Positions 12,388 to 18,912 of a stretch of 21,402 nucleotides of DNA are shown here, one piece after another (position 1 is the stretch's first letter; every line of letters begins with the position of its first letter). The translations under genes and the position numbers were made by a program. Below the pieces are notes generated by a model that saw nothing but the letters and a program-made list of their open reading frames with translations, had not been told where the DNA came from and did not search any database. The DNA is taken from the NCBI GenBank assembly GCA_964537075.1, contig CAZIBB010000013.1, forward strand, positions 1-21,402, read 5' to 3'. Source of the DNA: CAYTED01 sp964537075 (GTDB lineage Bacteria; Patescibacteriota; Minisyncoccia; Moranbacterales; UBA1568).

Positions 12388-12581
12388 GTATCTCTCTCAA
12401 ATCTCATGTCGAGTATAAAATTTCATCATTTCGAGCGAAAATTTTGAAAAGTGAGGAGGAATATCTGGATATTCCGACGAGATTTTCGAGATTTGCAGCC
12501 GAAATGATGAAATTTTAGCCGACAAGCATTAATAATTTGTGTTTTCTTATTGATGCGGTGAGATTTTGAGAGAGATACTAA
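12385..12581. mobile_element. MITE-like element with terminal inverted repeats and TAA target duplication
   Basis: Terminal inverted repeats are GTATCTCTCTCAAATCTCA (12388-12406) and TGAGATTTTGAGAGAGATAC (12559-12578), matching except for one extra T. TAA stands on both outer sides (12385-12387, 12579-12581). Inside are an 18-bp perfect inverted repeat (12416-12433 with 12500-12517), a CGAAAAT/ATTTTCG pair (12436-12442, 12482-12488), a GGAATATC/GATATTCC hairpin (12458-12475), and a separate GCATTAATAA/TTATTGATGC hairpin (12526-12556). One strand would fold into a three-way, cloverleaf-like structure. It holds no transposase. Excising it with one TAA restores the carboxypeptidase stop codon. 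Confidence 0.7.
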
Positions 12582-12596
12582 GAGGATTTCGGAAAA

Positions 12597-12625
12597 TTGA
12601 TTCTTCGAAAGAAACAAGCGATAAT
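12597..12625 (+). promoter_or_regulatory. Promoter of mraY
   Basis: TTGATT (12597-12602), 17 bases, GATAAT (12620-12625). It lies just outside the MITE-like element. Transcription would start near 12632, at the AGGGAG that may serve as a distant ribosome binding site. Confidence 0.5.
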
Positions 12626-12652
12626 ACGAAGAGGGAGTTAACGACATAATCT

Positions 12653-13762
12653 ATGGAAGGAATCCAGCTGGCCCAAATTCAAACGCTTCCGATCGTCATG
12701 AACATCCTCAAGGTCCTGATGACCGGTTTTTTGTCCTTTGTGATCGCCTTTCTCATCACGCCTCTCTGGACACATATCCTCTATAAGTATCAATTCGGCA
12801 TCAAGATCAAATCGAATTCTGTCCAGGGGGAAAAACTCAACTATGTCAGCAGTCTCCATGCATGGAAAGCCAATACGCCGACTATGGGTGGGGTCATCAT
12901 CTGGGTAACCGTTCTCGTGCTCGCCTTTTCTTCCGAATATGTTTTCCCATTCATCGCGCAGTTATTCAATATGAATTTCATCGCGCGACTTGATTTTCTC
13001 AGTCGTTCCCAAACATGGCTGCCTCTCTTCGCCCTTGTTGCGGCAGGTATTCTCGGGCTCTTCGATGACTATATGAGCGTGCGTGGCTGCGGCACGAACA
13101 AGGGTGGCGGGATGCGATTCTCATTTCGTTTTTGGTGGCTTTTTCTCATCGCGGGTGCTGGTGCCTGGTGGTTTTATTCCAAACTCGGCTGGAATTTCCT
13201 GCATGTTCCGGCAATCGGAGATTTTCAGATCGGCTGGTGGTATATTCCGCTTTTTCTTTTCGTCATCCTCTTTACGGCGATCTCCTCCAATGAAACCGAC
13301 GGTCTCGACGGACTGAATGCCGGTGTACTTCTTTTTGCTTTCTTTTCCTTCGCTATCATCGCTTTCCTCCAGAACAGGGTCGATCTCGCTTCTTTTTGCG
13401 CCGCACTTTCCGGAGCATTGCTCGCATTTCTTTGGTTCAATATCTATCCGGCGAGATTCTTCATGGGGGATACCGGCGCCATTTCTCTCGGAACGACCCT
13501 TGGCATCGTGGCAATGCTGACCAATTCGGCGCTCATCCTCTTCCTGATCGTATTCATATATGTTCTCGAATCGGGAAGTGTCGCGATTCAGCTCTTCTCA
13601 AAAAAATATTTTGGAAGGAAAGTATTTCTCGCCGCCCCACTCCACCACCATTTCGAAGCAAAGGGCTGGCCAGAGCCGAAAATAACCATGCGAGCGTGGG
13701 TTTTTACTGCGATTACCTCGCTTATAGGCGTGATTATCGGTATAATAGGCATGGGGGAATAA
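12653..13762 (+). CDS. mraY: Phospho-N-acetylmuramoyl-pentapeptide transferase
   Basis: MraY makes lipid I by joining UDP-MurNAc-pentapeptide to undecaprenyl phosphate at the inner membrane face. The protein has 369 residues and about ten transmembrane helices. Family motifs are all present: NTPTMGGVIIW (about 74-84), LFDDYMSV (about 136-143, the catalytic DD), SSNETDGLDGLNAG (about 211-224), NIYPARFFMGDTGAISLG (about 263-280) and PLHHHFEAKGWPE (about 325-337). The canonical 'NLTDG' reads NETDG here. The loop VRGCGTNKGGGMRFSFRF is somewhat different from common forms. mraY normally sits in the mur/fts cluster; here it stands between the carboxypeptidase and pgk. AGGGAG lies about 15 bases before the ATG, too far for a good Shine-Dalgarno site. 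Confidence 0.95.
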   Translation: MEGIQLAQIQTLPIVMNILKVLMTGFLSFVIAFLITPLWTHILYKYQFGIKIKSNSVQGEKLNYVSSLHAWKANTPTMGGVIIWVTVLVLAFSSEYVFPFIAQLFNMNFIARLDFLSRSQTWLPLFALVAAGILGLFDDYMSVRGCGTNKGGGMRFSFRFWWLFLIAGAGAWWFYSKLGWNFLHVPAIGDFQIGWWYIPLFLFVILFTAISSNETDGLDGLNAGVLLFAFFSFAIIAFLQNRVDLASFCAALSGALLAFLWFNIYPARFFMGDTGAISLGTTLGIVAMLTNSALILFLIVFIYVLESGSVAIQLFSKKYFGRKVFLAAPLHHHFEAKGWPEPKITMRAWVFTAITSLIGVIIGIIGMGE

Positions 13763-13763
13763 G

Positions 13764-13798
13764 AACAGTAAATAGGAAATAGCGAATAGGAAATAGAA
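13764..13798 (+). repeat. Degenerate heptanucleotide tandem repeat (AATAGnn)
   Basis: Five 7-base units: AACAGTA, AATAGGA, AATAGCG, AATAGGA, AATAGAA. It begins directly after the mraY stop codon. Confidence 0.65.
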
Positions 13799-13823
13799 AA
13801 ATATTTTCTTTCATCTCTCTTTC

Positions 13824-13858
13824 CTAAACTCTCAACTCTAACGTCTAACTTCTCATAG
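13824..13858 (+). repeat. Degenerate heptanucleotide tandem repeat (CTAACnn)
   Basis: Five 7-base units: CTAAACT, CTCAACT, CTAACGT, CTAACTT, CTCATAG. It ends 2 bases before the (duplicated) pgk ATG. Confidence 0.6.
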
Positions 13859-14068
13859 ATATGCCACTGCGACATATTAAGGATATCGATGTGACCGGGC
13901 GAAAGATACTTGTNNNNNNNNNNNNNNNNNNNNNNNNNNNNNNNNNNNNNNNNNNNNNNNNNNNNNNNNNNNNNNNNNNNNNNNNNNNNNNNNNNNNNNN
14001 NNNNNNNNNNNNNATATGCCACTGCGACATATTAAGGATATCGATGTGACCGGGCGAAAGATACTTGT
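13859..14068. other. Assembly gap: 100 N flanked by an identical 55-bp overlap
   Basis: Bases 13859-13913 and 14014-14068 are identical over 55 positions, with exactly 100 N (13914-14013) between them. Both copies contain the start of pgk. This is what remains when two contigs that overlap by one k-mer are scaffolded with a fixed gap instead of merged. The true sequence is most likely obtained by removing 13859-14013. Any ORF running through the N stretch is meaningless. Confidence 0.93.
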
Positions 14069-15068
14069 TCGCGTTGATTTTAATGTTGAAGTGAATAAGA
14101 AAACGGGAACCCTACATGAAACATTCAAGATTTCAGCCGTCAAGGAAACCATCGACTATCTTCTTTCCAAGGAACGCACCAAGGTAGCCCTCATCACTCA
14201 TTACGGACGGCCGGAAGGAAAATTGGATATGAAATATTCCATCGCACCGCTCATCCCGGAAATCGAGAAAATTCTTGGAAGAAAAATGCATTTCGTACCG
14301 GAGTGCATCGGGGAAGAGGTGGTACAGGGTCTTGAAGCTCTTCCGGAGAATGACCTGCTCATGCTGGAAAATGTCCGTTTTCATACTGAGGAGGAAACAC
14401 GTGACTTTCATTTTTCGCAGGAACTTGCCAAGCCATTCAATCTTTTCGTGAATGACGCTTTCAGTGTCTGCCATCGGAATCAGGCCTCGGTAACGGGCGT
14501 AACGCTCTGTCTGCCAAGCTATGGCGGATTCCAAATGGAGCGGGAAATAAACAATCTCGACCGAATCAAAAGGAGTCCAGAACACCCGGCTGTCGCTATC
14601 GTTGGGGGAGCCAAGGTGGAAACCAAGCTCCCGCTGATTCAAACATTGGAAAAAACATATGATTGGGTGCTGCTTGGCGGAAAAGTGGCGAATGAGGCAA
14701 TTGACCTTAAAATTCCTTTCTCTTTGAAAGTGATTCTCCCGATCGATTTCGAATCAACGGAGCGACTGGATATCGGACCGGAAACGATAAAACTTTTCAA
14801 AGAAAAAATATCCGGAGCCCAAACGATCATCTGGAACGGTCCTATGGGAAAATTTGAGGACATTCCCTATAATCATGGTACGGAAGCCATTCTCCAAGCC
14901 ATGCTTGAAACCACAGCCTTTACGGTCGTCGGCGGAGGAGAATCGCTCGCCGTCATTGAGACGCTCAAATGTGCCAATAAAATAAGTTTTGTTTCTACCG
15001 GCGGCGGCGCCATGCTGGAGTACCTGAGTGGCAAACTTCTCCCCGGTGTAGAAGTCCTCGATCATTAA
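14016..15068 (+). CDS. pgk: Phosphoglycerate kinase, short divergent form
   Basis: It moves a phosphate from 1,3-bisphosphoglycerate to ADP in glycolysis. The fold is clear: VRVDFNV (D21, N23), ITHYGRPEG (H62, R65), LENVRFH (R121), NDAFSVCHR (R154), VGGAKVETKL (K200), WNGPMGKFE (273-281), VVGGGES (304-310) and VSTGGGAMLEYLSGKLLPGVEVL at the end. It is short: 350 residues against the usual 390-400, with about 40 residues missing between LLGGKVANEA and LDIGPETI in the C-terminal domain. Two substitutions stand out: K38 where catalytic arginine (yeast R38) normally lies, and E309 for the Asp of GGGD that helps bind nucleotide-Mg. The first 18 codons are duplicated at 13861 by the assembly gap. 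eno follows 18 bases later. Confidence 0.93.
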   Translation: MPLRHIKDIDVTGRKILVRVDFNVEVNKKTGTLHETFKISAVKETIDYLLSKERTKVALITHYGRPEGKLDMKYSIAPLIPEIEKILGRKMHFVPECIGEEVVQGLEALPENDLLMLENVRFHTEEETRDFHFSQELAKPFNLFVNDAFSVCHRNQASVTGVTLCLPSYGGFQMEREINNLDRIKRSPEHPAVAIVGGAKVETKLPLIQTLEKTYDWVLLGGKVANEAIDLKIPFSLKVILPIDFESTERLDIGPETIKLFKEKISGAQTIIWNGPMGKFEDIPYNHGTEAILQAMLETTAFTVVGGGESLAVIETLKCANKISFVSTGGGAMLEYLSGKLLPGVEVLDH

Positions 15069-15086
15069 TCTCACTACGACAAACCT

Positions 15087-16373
15087 ATGACAACCATCAC
15101 TGCCGTACGCGCACGGGAAATCCTCGATTCACGGGGAAATCCGACCGTAGAAACCTGGGTAAGCCTTGATGACGGAACCGAAGCGGTGGCCGGCGTCCCG
15201 TCTGGCGCCTCCACCGGAAAATTCGAAGCCGTAGAGCTTCGTGACAATGATCCGAATCGCTTTCATGGTCTCGGCGTCGAAAGAGCGGTAGAGAATGTCA
15301 ATGGAAAACTGGCGGAAAAAGTGATTGGCCTCGATCCGTTCGATCAGCTCGGTCTCGATCAGGTTATGATGGATCTCGATGGGACGGAGAACAAATCCGT
15401 ACTCGGCGCGAACGCCATACTCGGCATCTCCCTCGCTGTCGCCCGTGCGGCAGCGATCTCGCAGGGCATTCCTCTCTATCGCTATATTGAAAAACTTGCT
15501 GGAAAAAAAATATCAGCCTACTTTCCAACGCCGATGTTCAATGTTTTGAATGGAGGAAAACACAGCGACTCCGGCCTCTCCATACAGGAATTCAAGATCG
15601 TTCCCTATGGCGTGCAATCCTACAAAGAACAGTATCGGGCAGGAAGTGAAATTTTTCATACCCTGAAAAAAATTCTTGAAAAAAATAATCTGAGTGTCGG
15701 AGTCGGGGATGAGGGCGGGTTCGCTCCGCATCTCGAGAGTCATGCTCAGGCGCTGGAGCTCCTCAATCAGGCAATCACCGAGGCGGGATATGCCCCAGGA
15801 ACGATGGTCGGTATCGGACTTGATGTCGCGGCGAATTCTTTTTATGACGAGAAGGAAAATTACTATGCTCTCAAGCCGGAAAACGTGTCCCTTTCGAAAG
15901 AGAGTCTCGTCAATCTCTACCGGGAATGGATACAGAAATATTCCGTTATTTCGGTCGAGGATGGTCTCGGCGAAGAGGACTGGGAAGGATGGGGAATGAT
16001 GAAGGAAAAACTCGAGAAAGAAATACCATCCTGGAAGGAAAAAGTGATGCTCATCGGTGACGATCTCCTTGTGACGAATGTCAAGCGTGTGGAAAAAGCG
16101 ATCGATGCCCGTGCCTGCAATGCGGTGCTCATAAAAGTGAATCAGATCGGGACGCTCTCAGAGACACTCGCCTGTATGAAACTTGCTCGGGAAAATAATA
16201 TGAAAACGGTCATATCTCATCGCTCCGGTGAGACGACGGATGATTTCATCGCTGACCTCGCTTGCGGTGCAAGTGCTGATTTCATCAAGACGGGATCGCT
16301 TTCACGAGGCGAGCGCATCACGAAGTACAATCGCCTCCTGAAAATCGCCGAAGAACTCGGAGAAGGAAGATAA
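15087..16373 (+). CDS. eno: Enolase
   Basis: Converts 2-phosphoglycerate to phosphoenolpyruvate in the cytoplasm. Full length at 428 residues. Signatures: AREILDSRGNPTVE (9-22), VPSGASTGKFE (38-48), QEFKIVP, VGDEGGFAP with the catalytic Glu, SVEDGLGEEDWEGW with a metal-binding Asp, LIKVNQIGTLSE with the catalytic Lys, and SHRSGETTDDFIADLA near the C-terminus. All residues needed for Mg2+ binding and catalysis appear present. It lies in the same direction as pgk with an 18-base gap and surely belongs to the same operon. The start has no Shine-Dalgarno site; ACCT precedes the ATG directly. Confidence 0.97.
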   Translation: MTTITAVRAREILDSRGNPTVETWVSLDDGTEAVAGVPSGASTGKFEAVELRDNDPNRFHGLGVERAVENVNGKLAEKVIGLDPFDQLGLDQVMMDLDGTENKSVLGANAILGISLAVARAAAISQGIPLYRYIEKLAGKKISAYFPTPMFNVLNGGKHSDSGLSIQEFKIVPYGVQSYKEQYRAGSEIFHTLKKILEKNNLSVGVGDEGGFAPHLESHAQALELLNQAITEAGYAPGTMVGIGLDVAANSFYDEKENYYALKPENVSLSKESLVNLYREWIQKYSVISVEDGLGEEDWEGWGMMKEKLEKEIPSWKEKVMLIGDDLLVTNVKRVEKAIDARACNAVLIKVNQIGTLSETLACMKLARENNMKTVISHRSGETTDDFIADLACGASADFIKTGSLSRGERITKYNRLLKIAEELGEGR

Positions 16374-16391
16374 CTAGAAATGTCAAAATCA

Positions 16392-16422
16392 ATCCGCCTC
16401 CGTCAGTTGACGGATGGCGGAT
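16392..16422. repeat. Strong palindromic hairpin between eno and the PfkB kinase gene
   Basis: ATCCGCC-T-CCGTCA (16392-16405) pairs with TGACGG-A-T-GGCGGAT (16408-16422): 14 bp with one bulged T and a 2-base loop. On the minus strand it is followed by a T-rich stretch; on the plus strand A-rich DNA follows, so it is not a plus-strand terminator. It looks like a dispersed REP-type palindrome. Its 3' arm contains the ATG at 16414, which argues against that start for the next gene. Confidence 0.7.
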
Positions 16423-16440
16423 CAAAATAATAAAAAAATC

Positions 16441-17475
16441 ATGTCTGATTCAAAAAAAATGAAAGTGCTCTGTATCGGTTCGACCAGCCAGGATATTTTC
16501 TTCCCGACGGACGAATACACCATTCTCGACACGCCCGAAGAACTCACCTCCAAAAGCAAGGCGCTTTTCGAGGTCGGTGGAAAATTCAGTGTTGCTGACC
16601 GCTATGAGGCGATCGGCGGAGTCGCGACGAACATCAGTGTTGGCCTGGCACGACAAGACATTCCGGTGGGGTGCTACACTTCGATCGGTGACGACCGCAT
16701 CGGGGATTGGTGCATCGCAGAACTCGAAAAAAACGGCGTCAACACTTCTTTTATTGTGCGTCAAAAGGATGTTAAAACCGATCTTTCCTCCATCGTCGTT
16801 TTGATGAAATCAGGTGAACGGATTATCTTCCATAATCGCGACGCGAATGAATTACTTTCTATCGATGAATCGAGACTTTCAGGGAGTGAATGGATTTTCA
16901 TTTCCGCACTGAATGGCGCATGGCGAGAAAATCTCCGTCACATACTCACTGCAGCACGCGAAAAATCACTCAAGTTAGCCATCAATCCTGGTCAGCATAA
17001 TTTACGGGAGGATCCCGCGCTCATATTCGAGACGCTGAAATCGACTGCCTTCCTTGTTCTCAATAAGGATGAAGCCATCGAACTTCTCCTCGCCTCAAAT
17101 CTTCTCACCGGAAAAGAGAAGCAGGAACGAATAGACGATGAGGAGACGCTCATTCTCACCCTGCATCGGGCGGGAGCAGAAACCGTGGCGCTGACCGACG
17201 GCGCCCGCGGCGCATGGATTTCCGATGGACACTCGCTGTATCATGCTCCCGTTCTCCAAAATATACGCGTGCTTGATATGACGGGGGCCGGCGATGCGTT
17301 TGCGAGCGCCTCTTTCGGCGCCCTCATTTCCGGTCTTCCGTTGGAAACCGCGCTGCGCTATGGGATTGGCAACGGAGGAAGCGTCGTGCAACATTATGGC
17401 GCCATCGAAGGGCTTCTTTCACAGTCCGAACTTGAAATACTGACCAAAGATCTCACGGTAGAGAAGATACGATAA
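16441..17475 (+). CDS. PfkB-family carbohydrate/nucleoside kinase
   Basis: A ribokinase-superfamily kinase of 344 residues from this start. KVLCIGSTSQDIFFP opens the fold; GGVATNISVGLARQDIPVGCYTSIGDDRIGDW is PfkB signature 1; LAINPGQHNLR and LVLNKDEAIELL follow; VLDMTGAGDAFASASFGALISG is signature 2, whose GAGD supplies the catalytic aspartate and anion hole. Substrate is not readable: it could be a sugar such as ribose or fructose, or a nucleoside. The frame is open from ATG 16414, but that codon is buried in the hairpin at 16392-16422; 16441 and 16459 are better starts, with none having a ribosome binding site. It follows eno in the same operon and ends at a strong terminator. Confidence 0.85.
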   Translation: MSDSKKMKVLCIGSTSQDIFFPTDEYTILDTPEELTSKSKALFEVGGKFSVADRYEAIGGVATNISVGLARQDIPVGCYTSIGDDRIGDWCIAELEKNGVNTSFIVRQKDVKTDLSSIVVLMKSGERIIFHNRDANELLSIDESRLSGSEWIFISALNGAWRENLRHILTAAREKSLKLAINPGQHNLREDPALIFETLKSTAFLVLNKDEAIELLLASNLLTGKEKQERIDDEETLILTLHRAGAETVALTDGARGAWISDGHSLYHAPVLQNIRVLDMTGAGDAFASASFGALISGLPLETALRYGIGNGGSVVQHYGAIEGLLSQSELEILTKDLTVEKIR

Positions 17476-17501
17476 CAGAGTCCCTCATCCGAAAACACCG
17501 G

Positions 17502-17528
17502 AAGCGATTTCCACCGAATCGCTTTTTT
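17502..17528 (+). terminator. Terminator of the pgk-eno-pfkB operon
   Basis: AAGCGATT (17502-17509) pairs with AATCGCTT (17517-17524) around 7 bases, running into a T6 tract. Confidence 0.88.
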
Positions 17529-17575
17529 CGTCTTTCATACATCCATTTCCCTCCCTTCTGTACTCTCCTCAAACA

Positions 17576-17584
17576 TGATATAAT
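17576..17584 (+). promoter_or_regulatory. Extended -10 promoter of the FtsA-like gene
   Basis: TG-A-TATAAT (TATAAT 17579-17584). No good -35. The expected start near 17591 would leave a leader of only about 14 bases that begins with the AAAGG ribosome binding site. Confidence 0.6.
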
Positions 17585-17604
17585 TTGAGAAAAGGTAATG
17601 ATCT

Positions 17605-18885
17605 ATGAGTATTTTCTCTTTTCTTTCCAAGGGGAACACTTCCCAGTATCACCTCGCCCTCGATATCGGAACCGAAGTGGTGAAGGCGCTTGTTTTCGCC
17701 GTGGATGAAGAGAACGGACAAGCCGTCGTTCTCGGTGTCGGACGGGTCGCCCAACGCGCGGGAAATATGCAGAGCGGTGCCGTATCCGATATCAGCGGTG
17801 TCATCGAATCCTCACGGGAAGCCATCAATATCGCCCTGGAAAAAAGCGCTGTGAAGAAAATCACGAAAAGCATCATCGGCATCGCCGGAGAGCTCGTGAA
17901 GGGAACGACGACGACGGTTCATTATGAGCGGGTCAATCCGGAAATACGCATAGGCACTTCCGAACTGAAAACCATCATCACCAAGGTCCAGGAAAAAGCC
18001 TTTGAACGGATCAAGCGTCAGCTCGCCTGGGAAACCGGACAGGAAGGCATCGAGATCAAGCTCATCAACGCTTCCCTCGTCGATGTACGGATTGATGGCT
18101 ACCGGAAAAGCAATCCGCTTAATTTTCAGGGTCACGACGTATCGATGAGCGTTTTCAATGCGTATGCGCCGCTGACCAATCTCGGTGCCTTGGAATCCAT
18201 CGCCCAGGAACTCAATTTGCATCAGAATCTTTCCATCGCGGCCGAACCCTATGCGGTCGCCCGATCCATCGAGGTGGAAGACATGTCTGATTTCGGCGCC
18301 ATTTTCATCGATATCGGAGGAGGGACGACCGATATCGCTATCATCCGCAATGGCGGTCTCGAAGGAACAAAGATGTTCGCTCTCGGCGGTCGCGCCTTCA
18401 CCAAACGTCTCTGCCAGGAATTTGAACTGACACTCGAACAGGCCGAGGAAATGAAGATATCCTATTCTTTTAAAAAACTCTCTGCGGAAAATACGGAAAA
18501 AATCGCGGCGCTCTATGCTGAAGACGCTCGTGTCTGGCTCGGTGGGGTGGAAATATCACTCGCAGAATTCGCCGAAACCGATGTCCTTCCCGCGAGAATC
18601 TTTCTCTGCGGGGGAGGCTCGGCGCTCCCGGAAATAAAAAAGGTGCTCTTGGAGACCGAATGGGTCGAACGATTGCCATTTCCACGCACACCGCAAGTGA
18701 GTTTCCTTCAGCCAAAAGACATCACGCGGGTCATGGATCAAACTGGTGAATTGAACAATCCGCAGGATATCACCCCGCTTGGGCTCGTGAATCTCGTCCT
18801 CCTGAATACCGCCGAACATGAAAAAACACTTTCTGCCATATTGGAACGGACGATGCAGTCCATCGATACGAATGAAACAAGATAG
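17605..18885 (+). CDS. FtsA/PilM-like actin-fold ATPase
   Basis: This 426-residue protein has an actin-like ATPase fold. Phosphate 1 motif LALDIGTEVVKAL (17-29), phosphate 2 motif FIDIGGGTTDIAII (234-247) and adenosine motif LCGGGSALPEI (334-344) are intact. Between them, about 85-175, lies an insertion at the place of the FtsA/PilM SHS2 (1C) domain. The segment LGGRAFTKRLCQEFELTLEQAEEMKISY (about 260-287) matches FtsA closely. FtsA anchors FtsZ to the membrane, but this protein ends in TMQSIDTNETR without the usual amphipathic membrane helix, and no ftsZ follows. The next gene, 27 bases away, encodes a membrane protein with a baseplate-J-like exterior domain, so it may power or position that protein instead. 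AAAGG lies 9 bases before the ATG. Confidence 0.82.
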   Translation: MSIFSFLSKGNTSQYHLALDIGTEVVKALVFAVDEENGQAVVLGVGRVAQRAGNMQSGAVSDISGVIESSREAINIALEKSAVKKITKSIIGIAGELVKGTTTTVHYERVNPEIRIGTSELKTIITKVQEKAFERIKRQLAWETGQEGIEIKLINASLVDVRIDGYRKSNPLNFQGHDVSMSVFNAYAPLTNLGALESIAQELNLHQNLSIAAEPYAVARSIEVEDMSDFGAIFIDIGGGTTDIAIIRNGGLEGTKMFALGGRAFTKRLCQEFELTLEQAEEMKISYSFKKLSAENTEKIAALYAEDARVWLGGVEISLAEFAETDVLPARIFLCGGGSALPEIKKVLLETEWVERLPFPRTPQVSFLQPKDITRVMDQTGELNNPQDITPLGLVNLVLLNTAEHEKTLSAILERTMQSIDTNETR

Positions 18886-18912
18886 TTCTAAGGTAAAATC
18901 AAAAGAAATATT

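Noticed and set aside
13861..13913. A second, truncated pgk gene
   Set aside because: It is the same 55 bases repeated by an unmerged contig overlap, not a pseudogene.
13588..14022. ORFs running through the N stretch
   Set aside because: They are made of unknown bases; the gap is an assembly artefact.
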